Source: Acidovorax delafieldii (GTDB lineage: Bacteria; Pseudomonadota; Gammaproteobacteria; Burkholderiales; Burkholderiaceae_C). Taken from it: a DNA stretch of 64,000 nt. This document shows positions 8,054-15,573 of this stretch, piece after piece. A program made the position numbers and the translations under genes. Position 1 is the stretch's first letter. The number at the start of each line of letters is the position of its first letter. The notes under the pieces were generated by a model. The model did not search any database, had not been told where the DNA came from, and worked only from the letters and a program-made list of their open reading frames with translations. Location: positions 13,720 through 77,719 of the forward strand of contig DFQQ01000037.1 of NCBI GenBank assembly GCA_002377855.1, given 5' to 3'.

Positions 8054-9085
8054 CTACTGCTGCACCAAAAACCGCCGACTTCCAGGTTTCGTGAGTTGGT
8101 AGGCCTGTGCCAACTCCGGGTGGTCTTTCATCAGCATTGCCGTATCCAGGGCAGTCCCATCCTTGCTGCGCTTCCAGGACACTTCCCCAGTCTCAAACAC
8201 CGCCCGCGTGGCATCCCCCATACGCTGCTGAATGCATTGTTTGAGCTGAGCCTCCAGGGCACTTTGGGCGGCAATCACCTCCCGCACCGCCAGCAAGTCA
8301 GAGAACACGCCTGACATCTCCAGGTCCGAAGAAAGATCCAGCGTGCTTCCACTGTCCCGTGGATACAGACAGCGCAGAGCCAGATCAGCAGAGTCCGAAC
8401 CATCAGCCGGTGGCTGCTGGTCACGCTCCACATAGCCCCAGAACTGCTGTTCCAGGGCGATCAGCTGCTCAATCAGTGCCTCGTCCCGCTCAATCCGAAA
8501 CACCTGCAACTCCTGACCACCAATCAGCACCGCCACATCAGCGGCTTGCTCACCCGTCACTGCCAACTGGTGCATCACCTGCAGTTGTACATACTCAGGA
8601 ACACCATCGCGCCACAGACGGGAGCCATGGATTCCAGCCGTCTTGCATTCCAGAATCTGCACATCCGCGGCTCCCGTCACCTCCCGGTCGATATTGGCCA
8701 GCATCCAGGGATGCTCAGGATGCTGCAGCACCGCATTGACCCGGCGCACCTTGTGGCCCGTGCGCCGGGTGTAGTGGGCGGCCACGATAGGCTCCAGCAG
8801 CGTTCCCCAGTACATCGGGCTGGAATCGTCTTGGGGATCGACGACAGGCAATTGCTCATCGCGCCCGGTCTTCTCCATCCACAGCTGCAGCTGGGACTTG
8901 TAAGGATTCAGGCCGACAGCAGCGGCTGCATCCGAGCTGCCGATACCGCCTTTGCGCACCTCCAGCCACTCCCCCCGATTGAGGGAAGCAGTCTTTACCA
9001 GTTTGAGGGCCGGTCTCCCCTTTGCAGAAGAGGTCGACGTTGAAGATGCTGGAACGGAAACAGGATGAATCAATGGTTTTGACAT
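8054..9085 (-). CDS. YqaJ/lambda-exonuclease family recombinase nuclease
   Basis: The 343-residue protein has the YqaJ nuclease core: RKGGIGSSDAAAAVGLNPYKS (residues about 43-63), WGTLLEPIVA with the metal-binding Glu, then NIDREV and the catalytic LECKTAG (the ExK). These are the residues of PD-(D/E)xK phage exonucleases that chew 5' ends for annealing recombination. The ATG at 9083-9085 has AAGGAG nine bases upstream; the longer frame to 9139 is less likely. No Bet or RecT annealase gene is visible beside it, so the partner is missing or one of the unknown neighbours. Probably helps recombine element DNA during transfer. Confidence 0.85.
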   Translation of the reverse strand: MSKPLIHPVSVPASSTSTSSAKGRPALKLVKTASLNRGEWLEVRKGGIGSSDAAAAVGLNPYKSQLQLWMEKTGRDEQLPVVDPQDDSSPMYWGTLLEPIVAAHYTRRTGHKVRRVNAVLQHPEHPWMLANIDREVTGAADVQILECKTAGIHGSRLWRDGVPEYVQLQVMHQLAVTGEQAADVAVLIGGQELQVFRIERDEALIEQLIALEQQFWGYVERDQQPPADGSDSADLALRCLYPRDSGSTLDLSSDLEMSGVFSDLLAVREVIAAQSALEAQLKQCIQQRMGDATRAVFETGEVSWKRSKDGTALDTAMLMKDHPELAQAYQLTKPGSRRFLVQQ

Positions 9086-9120
9086 GGTGACTCCTTGAAG
9101 CTCAGATATGCCTCCAAAGC

Positions 9121-9163
9121 AAAAAGCCCCGGCTCCCAAAAAAGGGGCCGGGGCTTTGCTGCA
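9121..9163 (-). terminator. Terminator-like hairpin in the yqaJ leader
   Basis: AAAGCCCCGGC pairs with GCCGGGGCTTT around an A-rich loop. On the minus strand it is followed by TTTTTGCTTT and then the yqaJ ribosome binding site. It also lies downstream of the DUF932 gene stop at 9261. Confidence 0.75.
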
Positions 9164-9260
9164 AGAGAGCTACTGCGAAGTGATGTGTTGAATGGGGTGA
9201 GCAGATTGAGCAGGTTGAGTGTGTTGAGTGGTGTGCAGGCGTTCAAGAAACAGAAATTAC

Positions 9261-10262
9261 TCATGACACCAACTGCAGCGCATGCTCCAGAGCCCGCTGC
9301 TTGAGGGCTGCACCCTGACCAAACCAGGCACTATCGAGCCGGTATTCCTGGCTGCGCGCACGCCGCTCGTGGTCCACGAATTCAGTCACAGCGCACAGCA
9401 GGCCCCAGGCGGTTCCTTTGGCAGCAGCCAATTCCGCACCCCGACCCTGACCTTCATACATGGCCTGCACCTTCTTGAGTGCCCGCTCGTTGACGAGACC
9501 TGCAGCCGCATCTGCATGACCATCTGTTTGACAAAGCACCTTGAGAAAGTAGTTCATGGACTCATGGCTCTTGACCTTGCGCTCGGACAACGTCTTCATG
9601 CGGTACATGAATCCATCCCACTGGGTGACGGCAATGCCCAGTTGCTTCTTGACCGCCTGCGCATTGAAGCTCGTGCTGTGTGGGACTCGGATGGCACTGG
9701 ACGCACCAGACAGGGCAATGGACAGGGTGTTGTTGCACACCACGCGGACAGTGGTCGGTGTCGCTGTCGTGGCCAACGTTCCATCGCAGGAAGTGGCCAA
9801 CAGCAGATAGCCATTGACCACATCCGTGCCCTTCAGAACCGAAGACTTGCCAGTGCGGGCCAGCGCCCAGAACTTGCGCCCAGCCTTCAACACCCCAGCC
9901 GTCTCCAGTTCATAGCCTGAGACTTCTGTCAGATCCCGGTAGAACTCCAGCACCTGCTGAGGCTGCACCACCTGGTAGCGCGAACTGACCACAGACAGCG
10001 GAGCCTTGGTGTCGCTGCGGTACAGCACCTTCTGGTCCGGAAACTCCATGGGTTCTCCATAGAAGTCCGACACAGAAGAAGACCGGTTGGAACCGTTATC
10101 TGAAGGGCTGGCCATGTAGCGCACAGGGGTTTCATGAATGCTCCAGTCCATACCCGCCGCGCGGGCCCAGGCATCAATGGGTTGCTTGGCAGGCAGCTGG
10201 TTGCCCAGGTTGTGCCAGGGTGTTTGGCCGGTGTAGGCCATGGTTTCGATGAGGTGGGACAT
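9261..10262 (-). CDS. DUF932 protein (phage/plasmid LGT family)
   Basis: The 333-residue protein starts MSHLIETMAYTGQTPWHNLG, the typical N-terminus of DUF932 proteins, and keeps their LYRSDT-LSVVSSRYQVVQP-EVLEFYRDL core near residues 85-120 and the VRVVCNNTL segment near residue 185. The family occurs almost only on phages, plasmids and conjugative elements. It is sometimes linked with DNA protection or recombination, but no activity is established. The ATG at 10260-10262 (GGAG upstream) was preferred to the 21-codon longer frame. Same strand and order as yqaJ. Confidence 0.85.
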   Translation of the reverse strand: MSHLIETMAYTGQTPWHNLGNQLPAKQPIDAWARAAGMDWSIHETPVRYMASPSDNGSNRSSSVSDFYGEPMEFPDQKVLYRSDTKAPLSVVSSRYQVVQPQQVLEFYRDLTEVSGYELETAGVLKAGRKFWALARTGKSSVLKGTDVVNGYLLLATSCDGTLATTATPTTVRVVCNNTLSIALSGASSAIRVPHSTSFNAQAVKKQLGIAVTQWDGFMYRMKTLSERKVKSHESMNYFLKVLCQTDGHADAAAGLVNERALKKVQAMYEGQGRGAELAAAKGTAWGLLCAVTEFVDHERRARSQEYRLDSAWFGQGAALKQRALEHALQLVS

Positions 10263-10296
10263 GGGGTCTCCAATGAAAATGAATGCTGAAATGGAC

Positions 10297-10329
10297 ACAC
10301 CTGTGCCGCTGCGAAAGCAGCACACAGGT
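10297..10329 (-). terminator. Hairpin in the DUF932 leader
   Basis: ACCTGTG and CACAGGT enclose an inner CTGC-GAAA-GCAG stem-loop with a GNRA-type tetraloop. It sits between the glycine-rich gene and the DUF932 start. The T tract is weak on the minus strand, so termination is uncertain. Confidence 0.45.
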
Positions 10330-10386
10330 ATGCGCTACGGTTTAAACGAGAGGAAAGTTACGGCGCATGCCGATAGATCGCGGCAG

Positions 10387-10881
10387 CTATGCGGTGTCGA
10401 GGCTGAAGCCCCGGCCGCAGTCGATGCATTGGTGGTTGTGAAGAATCTTGGCGTCGATGGCTTCGCCCAGGGCAGCGCCGACAGCACAACCCGCAGCAGC
10501 GCCCGCCATGGCTCCCAGTAGCGCTCCGGAAAACGCGCCAACGGTGAATCCCGCAGGCCCTGCAGAGGTGCCCAGCAGAGCGCCGATTTCTGCGCCCAGT
10601 TGAGCGCCCCCTGTCACTCTTGCAGTAGCAGTCATCGCACCGGCAAGGGTACCGATGGCACCCCCAATTCGCCGACCCAGGTGGCTGGTGATAACGCGAT
10701 GAGATTGGCAGTGAGGACAGTTCGTGGTGTCCCCGGCTGCTGTGGTGTCGAAGCCCAAAGGGTGGCGATGGGTACCGCTGGCGTGCTGGCCGGCATGGGT
10801 CGATGGATGAGAGCCAATGTTGTCTTCGCTATCGTCATCGTTCCAGGATTCTGTTGGCTGTAAATCGGATCTGTCCCACAT
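10387..10881 (-). CDS. Glycine/alanine-rich zipper protein flanked by two CxxC knuckles
   Basis: The 164-residue protein has an acidic, His-rich N-terminus, then CPHC (near residue 55), a long Gly/Ala-rich stretch of GxxxG spacing (about residues 68-145) typical of glycine-zipper membrane segments, and a second CIDC near residue 154. The two CxxC pairs could form one zinc knuckle that closes the chain around the hydrophobic centre. Function unknown; it lies within the element's operon, three bases from the next small gene, so the two are probably co-translated. Confidence 0.65.
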   Translation of the reverse strand: MWDRSDLQPTESWNDDDSEDNIGSHPSTHAGQHASGTHRHPLGFDTTAAGDTTNCPHCQSHRVITSHLGRRIGGAIGTLAGAMTATARVTGGAQLGAEIGALLGTSAGPAGFTVGAFSGALLGAMAGAAAGCAVGAALGEAIDAKILHNHQCIDCGRGFSLDTA

Positions 10882-10884
10882 GCT

Positions 10885-11070
10885 TTAGCTTTCTGATGGT
10901 GCAGGGGAGGGGGCAATATCAGGAAACGGCAGTGAGGCTTTGTGACGCTCACGCTCTTGTGCCAACAAGGCGTTGATGTAACTCGTCAGCAGCAGGGTGA
11001 GAAGAATCCCTGCGAGGTAGGCGACAGCGCAGGCTGCCAGGTTGTCCAGGGGAGAGTTGGTTTCGATCAC
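10885..11070 (-). CDS. Very small single-span membrane protein
   Basis: A 61-residue product from the GTG at 11068-11070, which has AAGGAG six bases upstream. One hydrophobic segment (about residues 10-32, ACAVAYLAGILLTLLLTSYI) is followed by a basic stretch (QERERHK) and a Pro/Ser tail. No family recognised. Its position directly before the glycine-zipper gene suggests the two act together at the membrane. A longer in-frame reading to 11175 exists but lacks a comparable ribosome site. Confidence 0.55.
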   Translation of the reverse strand: MIETNSPLDNLAACAVAYLAGILLTLLLTSYINALLAQERERHKASLPFPDIAPSPAPSES

Positions 11071-11137
11071 ATGAGGCTCCTTGATTGCGTGATGAAGATC
11101 TGGGCGCTTGGCCGAGACAGCGGCTGGCACCAGACGG

Positions 11138-11172
11138 CAAAAAGTCCGTGCAAGGGATACCTCGCACGGACT
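11138..11172 (-). terminator. Terminator-like hairpin in the leader of the small membrane protein
   Basis: AGTCCGTGC (11143-11151) pairs exactly with GCACGGACT (11164-11172). On the minus strand TTTTT follows. It lies about 70 bases before the GTG start at 11070. Confidence 0.7.
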
Positions 11173-11371
11173 CAAGAAGGGGATATGTGACTGAAAAAAA
11201 ATGGAATCGAAAGAGTCGAAATCTCGATTGAGATCTCACAACAGCAGGCTCATCAGATCCCTCGAACAAAGCTCGCTACGTGATAGACGCTGCTGATCAG
11301 AAGACCCATAGCGGGCCCGGAGCCACGCGCATGTAGGCAGGCCATAAGCTTTGGGTTATAGAAGAACGTGA

Positions 11372-11409
11372 CGTCAAGTTTTTGCTTAGCCGTATACAAA
11401 AACTTGACG
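11372..11409. repeat. 13-bp perfect inverted repeat after the DUF3987 gene
   Basis: CGTCAAGTTTTTG (11372-11384) and its exact complement (11397-11409) are separated by 12 bases, in the otherwise gene-free stretch 11071-11442. No T tract follows, so it may be a protein binding site or an mRNA-stabilising hairpin rather than a terminator. Apart from this and the terminator at 11138, I see nothing else in that stretch. Confidence 0.65.
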
Positions 11410-11442
11410 CCACGGGCATCGTGCATGCTGCTACCTTCGCCG

Positions 11443-12942
11443 CTAAAAAGTTTGCGCAGGAAGAAACTGCTGTATGGGCGCAGGAAGAAACTGCTGCGTT
11501 TGCATGGTGCCTGGCAATGCAAAGAAGGTCATGGTCAAAACGGCAAAGCGCTGCTTGTTTTGGATACCAATCCAGAGCTTGTCTTCCCGGCAGAGCTGGT
11601 CAAGAGCCTGATCGAGAGCTTTCTTGTTACGCAACCGATTGGGCCCAAAAGTGCGGATGTAGCTTACGCGGATGTAATTTGTGCCGGTAGGCTGCACAAA
11701 TCGTTCACGCAGCCATGTCTCCAGAAGACGCGCCCCTTCATATTCTTCCGAAAGCTGCTGGGGGGCACCAAAGAGGCGTTTGAACTCATCTAGATACCAG
11801 TGTCCAACGGCGATCGCGCTCAATATGGTCTCCCGATCGATGAGAGTCCCGGGCTTGCCCTCGATTGCGTGGAAGACGCCTGCGATACGCACCACGTTTT
11901 CCGCGATTTTTGAGGCGAAATCTGGGATGTCTGAAAGATAACCGCCCGAGACAAGTTGTGTCTCCACCCTGTTGCAGAAGTACCGCCATTCCTCGGCGGC
12001 ATCGGCTTGGAACTCAAGGACCGTTGTCTCTGTGCACAAGACACCATCGTCAGACAGGTACTTGCCCAGCAGTTGTCGTGTGATGGCTGTGAAATTATCC
12101 AGGTTCTTCGTTTCCATCCGATGGGTAGTCGTCTGGCGATAGCCCTGTGTTGATGTTGGCGCAGAAGGAAGGCAGCGCGCGAGAAAGCCGACATCACGAG
12201 CATGCCCCTTGCCCTTTGCTACAAACGCCTGTGCAGCCCCTGGTTGGCACCATAGTGAGAGACTGCAGCGGGCGTCATCGACTGTGAAGCTCTCGCCAGT
12301 ACGACGATTCACTTCCAATGTCCCAGCTCCCCACAGCTCGTTCAGAAAAGCCAAATTCTTGACTGCTCGTCCAGTCATGATCAATGACGCTTCACTCGAC
12401 CTAAGGAAAGCAGACGGCCACTCAGTTGCTAACTTGTGCAACAACGCTTCAATCGTCGTGTCGGAATAGAACAGTGTGGGTCCTTGGCATTTTTGGGGAC
12501 GAGCCAATAAATGGGACTTGAGGAGATCTCCGATGTCGGAGACTTCACTGTCATCTTGGACTGTCAGCAGTTTTTTCTCGATAAGTCGCAGCTTTTTTTC
12601 CCAGATTTTGTGTTTCACATCGAAATCGACGTTGGCTTTGACGGCAGCTGAACGGTGGAAGTTTTGAAAGTCACGCAGACCGGTCAGGCAAAGCTCCTCC
12701 ACCGTCGTCTTTCTCTCGCCCGATTTGGCAATGTGCAAAAAATACAAGCTGAGTGGGCAAACAGACCCTATGGGCGATCGCACTTTCAAATGCCCCTGAC
12801 AAGCCACGGCTGCCGCGCTCAACACCGCGCCGGCTGCAAGCACCGCTGGCACTCCAGTGACTGTGTATGCGTCAATCACGGCCCCCTGGGTGATGAGCGG
12901 AAGAGAATGAATCGGGAAGCTGTCAAAATTTTGGATAAACAT
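11443..12942 (-). CDS. DUF3987 (YfjI-like) protein
   Basis: The 499-residue protein begins with a region predicted to pack into helices (VPAVLAAGAVLSAAAVACQG) followed by a P-loop-like AKSGERKTT near residue 75, both usual in DUF3987 proteins. These occur on islands and phage satellites, often next to AlpA-type regulators and P4-type integrases, and are thought to be relatives of primase-helicases used for element replication. The ATG at 12942 has GAGGAG upstream, and the gene starts nine bases after the AlpA stop codon, so the two form an operon. Odd: the last residues repeat QQFLPA, encoded by two 19-bp copies at 11454-11472 and 11478-11496. Confidence 0.8.
   Translation of the reverse strand: MFIQNFDSFPIHSLPLITQGAVIDAYTVTGVPAVLAAGAVLSAAAVACQGHLKVRSPIGSVCPLSLYFLHIAKSGERKTTVEELCLTGLRDFQNFHRSAAVKANVDFDVKHKIWEKKLRLIEKKLLTVQDDSEVSDIGDLLKSHLLARPQKCQGPTLFYSDTTIEALLHKLATEWPSAFLRSSEASLIMTGRAVKNLAFLNELWGAGTLEVNRRTGESFTVDDARCSLSLWCQPGAAQAFVAKGKGHARDVGFLARCLPSAPTSTQGYRQTTTHRMETKNLDNFTAITRQLLGKYLSDDGVLCTETTVLEFQADAAEEWRYFCNRVETQLVSGGYLSDIPDFASKIAENVVRIAGVFHAIEGKPGTLIDRETILSAIAVGHWYLDEFKRLFGAPQQLSEEYEGARLLETWLRERFVQPTGTNYIRVSYIRTFGPNRLRNKKALDQALDQLCREDKLWIGIQNKQRFAVLTMTFFALPGTMQTQQFLPAPIQQFLPAQTF
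11454..11496. repeat. Two 19-bp direct repeats at the 3' end of the DUF3987 gene
   Basis: GCGCAGGAAGAAACTGCTG occurs at 11454-11472 and 11478-11496, a period of 24 bases. In the protein it gives a duplicated QQFLPA tail just before the stop. Confidence 0.9.
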
Positions 12943-12951
12943 GGCAACTCC

Positions 12952-13281
12952 TCACAGGTTCTGAGAGAGGGGTGAAGTTGCCGCAGCCCGTTTGCCGGGG
13001 GCTTTGGTGTTCTGCTCACGTGACTGGATCCGAAGTTGAAGCCAAGTCAGAAGCTCTGACTCAAGCCATCCCACCGCCCCTCGACCCGATGCGCTCAGGG
13101 AAATGCGTTGTGGAAAAGTCGGATCGAACTGGCGGCTGTGGCGATTGGTCTTCGCGTACAGCGACGCGCGTCGATAGCCTGTCAAGTGCATCACCTCTGA
13201 AAGACGAAGGATGCGGTGACCATGGGATTGAAGTGAGTGGGATTGATGAGCGTGATCGCCAGTCTTTGCGTCGGTAAACAT
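12952..13281 (-). CDS. AlpA-family DNA-binding regulator / excisionase-like
   Basis: The 109-residue protein has the AlpA pattern: ILRLSEVMHLTGYRRASLYAKT (residues about 24-45) is a winged helix-turn-helix, followed by FPQRISLSASGRGAVGWLESELLTWL, the second half typical of Cro/C1-like MerR-type excisionases. AlpA-type proteins switch on integrase genes or help excise islands. It is the first gene of the minus-strand operon with the DUF3987 protein, with a candidate promoter at 13445-13472. Confidence 0.85.
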   Translation of the reverse strand: MFTDAKTGDHAHQSHSLQSHGHRILRLSEVMHLTGYRRASLYAKTNRHSRQFDPTFPQRISLSASGRGAVGWLESELLTWLQLRIQSREQNTKAPGKRAAATSPLSQNL

Positions 13282-13444
13282 GGGAGCCTTTCGGTTGGTT
13301 GTCAGAAGGCCTCACTGTCTCAGCAACCCCGGCGACCGACCACCGGAAATCCCGGAACCCAATGTTTCGTTCCTTTTTGTACCCAAAGCGTCGCAACTGG
13401 CTCGACTTGAACTCTACTGGCCGTAGTACTCCATTGACTCAGCC

Positions 13445-13472
13445 TCTATACCGCCTATCCGTTCCAAGGCAA
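13445..13472 (-). promoter_or_regulatory. Candidate sigma-70 promoter for the alpA operon
   Basis: On the minus strand TTGCCT and TATAGA lie 16 bases apart, about 160 bases before the AlpA start. It is the best promoter-like pair I see in the 313-bp gap 13282-13594, which holds no gene I can support. Confidence 0.35.
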
Positions 13473-13657
13473 TTCCCCATCACCATGCAAAAAAAGACCC
13501 GTAAGAACAGGAGCGAGGTACGGGGTAGAGCCAAAGATTGCTCCGGTATAACTGTCCTGTACTCCTTTCGTGCCTGTGTTCCTAAATTCTTTGGATGACG
13601 AGTCGAACTGGCAATCCAATAAATAGAAAATTCTGCTTATTATTCAGAAATGGATTA

Positions 13658-15496
13658 ATGGAAAAAATGACAAAATTTGCAACAACATCGGAAAAATATG
13701 CAAAATTGCCAACCTTTGCCGAGGTATTTGACGTCTTGGTGGCTGGCTTTGGAATTAATACAGATGACGAGAATTCGCTTCGAACTTTGGAGGTTTTTGA
13801 GCATCGTGTCCGTTTGTACAGCGGATCCGATGTTGGTGGGTTAAGAAATTTTTCTAAAGAAGCTAGAAATAAAAGTGATGTGGTTTTGGCTTTCGAGAAA
13901 CATAAAAATAAAGAACAAAGGGATTTAAAAGTATCAGAAAATAAAGGGAGTCCGGGTCTGAGTGATGAACTACTTTCTTTGTTGGCAGGGGATGATGACG
14001 TTTTAAAAGGGCGGATTTCTTATTGTATTGATATTCTCGAAGAAGATATCGCTTTCGGTAGGAGCTTCCCCCTGATTACCACATATTCAGAGGAAAATGG
14101 GCTGCGCTGCTTTATTATCTATTGGGCTGTGCCGTGGTTTGTTAGTTTGATGTCCCTGGCTGATGGCCACTCCTCCTCGGTCTTGAGTTTCATCAAAAAA
14201 ATTCTCTTGCAGGAAAAGTGCACTGGTTCAGTGTATCTTCAGATTTGGAGAAATTTTATCAAGTCACTAATTCCAAAAGGTGTAAGGGGGCCGGAGTTTA
14301 GGAGCGCAGTCGATAAGATAAAATCAAATTCTCTGCGCAAATTGAAATTAATAAAAAAAGATGTGAGTATTCTATTTGATGAAATTAAGGCCTCTGGTAT
14401 TGGTGATTCAGAAGCTCAAGTGGTGACTAAAAAAATACAGGCGGCTTATATCGCTGGAATGGCTACTCTGCGATTTCAATCAATGGTGCAGACGGTTTGC
14501 CCCGAACTTAATTTGATAGATTGTCTTGTCCACGATGTCCGTGAGAACGAGCATCTGACCCAAGAAGCCAAAACTACCGATGTAGCGCTCTACCTTTACC
14601 CCTTCAAGGATCCGCCCGATAGTCACGTTGAATCCTTTCATGTTAAACGAAAGTCTTATATTGCTCAGCGGCTTATGGGGTTTTGGCAAAAAATTGGCTA
14701 CCAGCCTATTCCTGATAGCATTTTGTCCCTTTCTAATCCTAGAGAGCATTGCTGGGATGAAGCGATTTTTTTTGCGATGCTCGATAAGGTTGATTTGAAG
14801 GGGGCGAATGAGATTTTTTTGCCCTACGTTCAATATGTCAAAGGTATTTGGCATCTCGGCTGCGCGGAGCTTGATTTGGCAGAAAAATATTTGATGGAAT
14901 TTGTGTCTTTTGCTGATTATCGGCAGTTGGGGCTTGCTGCAAAAAATGCGGCATCATTACTGATTGCTCTGCGGCTTTTGAAATTTCCTGCTCCAAAGTC
15001 TCAAGAATTGAATCCTTTAATTAAAATTCGTATTGAATCCATGCAGCAGGAGAGAACTCGAGAATGTGCTATTACGACTACGCCATTCAGTGATTTTTCT
15101 TGGATACCTGGAAATTCAATGTATGACTTGCAAGTAATGAGTAGTGTGTATCATTTTAACCAATCCCCGAGCGCTCCTGGACGTGGGTTGCTTTGCGACC
15201 CACTGAGGAGCCTGTGTATGAAGTTAAGTCAATATGTTTTGGCTTCAAGAACAGCAGGGGCCAAGTTATCAATCCGAGAAAGAAACGCTGTTGCAATTTT
15301 TGGGACGTCAATAAAGACCTATGATGCGGTTTGTTATCTTTATTTTTATAGTTCCAAGTTATTCGGCGAAAAATATCCGAGATTGGGTATTATGAATTTT
15401 TTGAGGCTTCCTTATGCTGATCGGCGCCGTGTGTTGCGATATATTGATGAGGAACGTTATTTGCAGGACTGTGCCCACTACGAAATTTCTCCCTGA
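13658..15496 (+). CDS. Orphan AT-rich ORF of unknown function (island cargo)
   Basis: About 612 residues from ATG 13658; an ATG at 13595 (633 residues) and one at 13667 are alternatives, none with a strong ribosome site. Codon use is AT-rich and unlike everything around it, which points to recent transfer. I recognise no domain. The N-terminal 100 residues are charged; the middle (about residues 160-190, GLRCFIIYWAVPWFVSLMSL) is hydrophobic but not clearly a membrane span; residues about 365-440 look helical and repeat-like (WDEAIFFAMLDKVDLKGANE, then WHLGCAELDLAEKYL), as in TPR-like folds. It sits alone between the alpA operon and the integrase, the usual slot for cargo such as defence genes, and converges on the integrase gene. 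Any defence role is inference from position only. Confidence 0.6.
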   Translation: MEKMTKFATTSEKYAKLPTFAEVFDVLVAGFGINTDDENSLRTLEVFEHRVRLYSGSDVGGLRNFSKEARNKSDVVLAFEKHKNKEQRDLKVSENKGSPGLSDELLSLLAGDDDVLKGRISYCIDILEEDIAFGRSFPLITTYSEENGLRCFIIYWAVPWFVSLMSLADGHSSSVLSFIKKILLQEKCTGSVYLQIWRNFIKSLIPKGVRGPEFRSAVDKIKSNSLRKLKLIKKDVSILFDEIKASGIGDSEAQVVTKKIQAAYIAGMATLRFQSMVQTVCPELNLIDCLVHDVRENEHLTQEAKTTDVALYLYPFKDPPDSHVESFHVKRKSYIAQRLMGFWQKIGYQPIPDSILSLSNPREHCWDEAIFFAMLDKVDLKGANEIFLPYVQYVKGIWHLGCAELDLAEKYLMEFVSFADYRQLGLAAKNAASLLIALRLLKFPAPKSQELNPLIKIRIESMQQERTRECAITTTPFSDFSWIPGNSMYDLQVMSSVYHFNQSPSAPGRGLLCDPLRSLCMKLSQYVLASRTAGAKLSIRERNAVAIFGTSIKTYDAVCYLYFYSSKLFGEKYPRLGIMNFLRLPYADRRRVLRYIDEERYLQDCAHYEISP

Positions 15497-15573
15497 GGCT
15501 CTCTTCGTTGCTGTTGATGTGTGGGTCTGTTGGCTGTGGGTTTTCTGGGATATATGAAACAATCGGGAAATAT

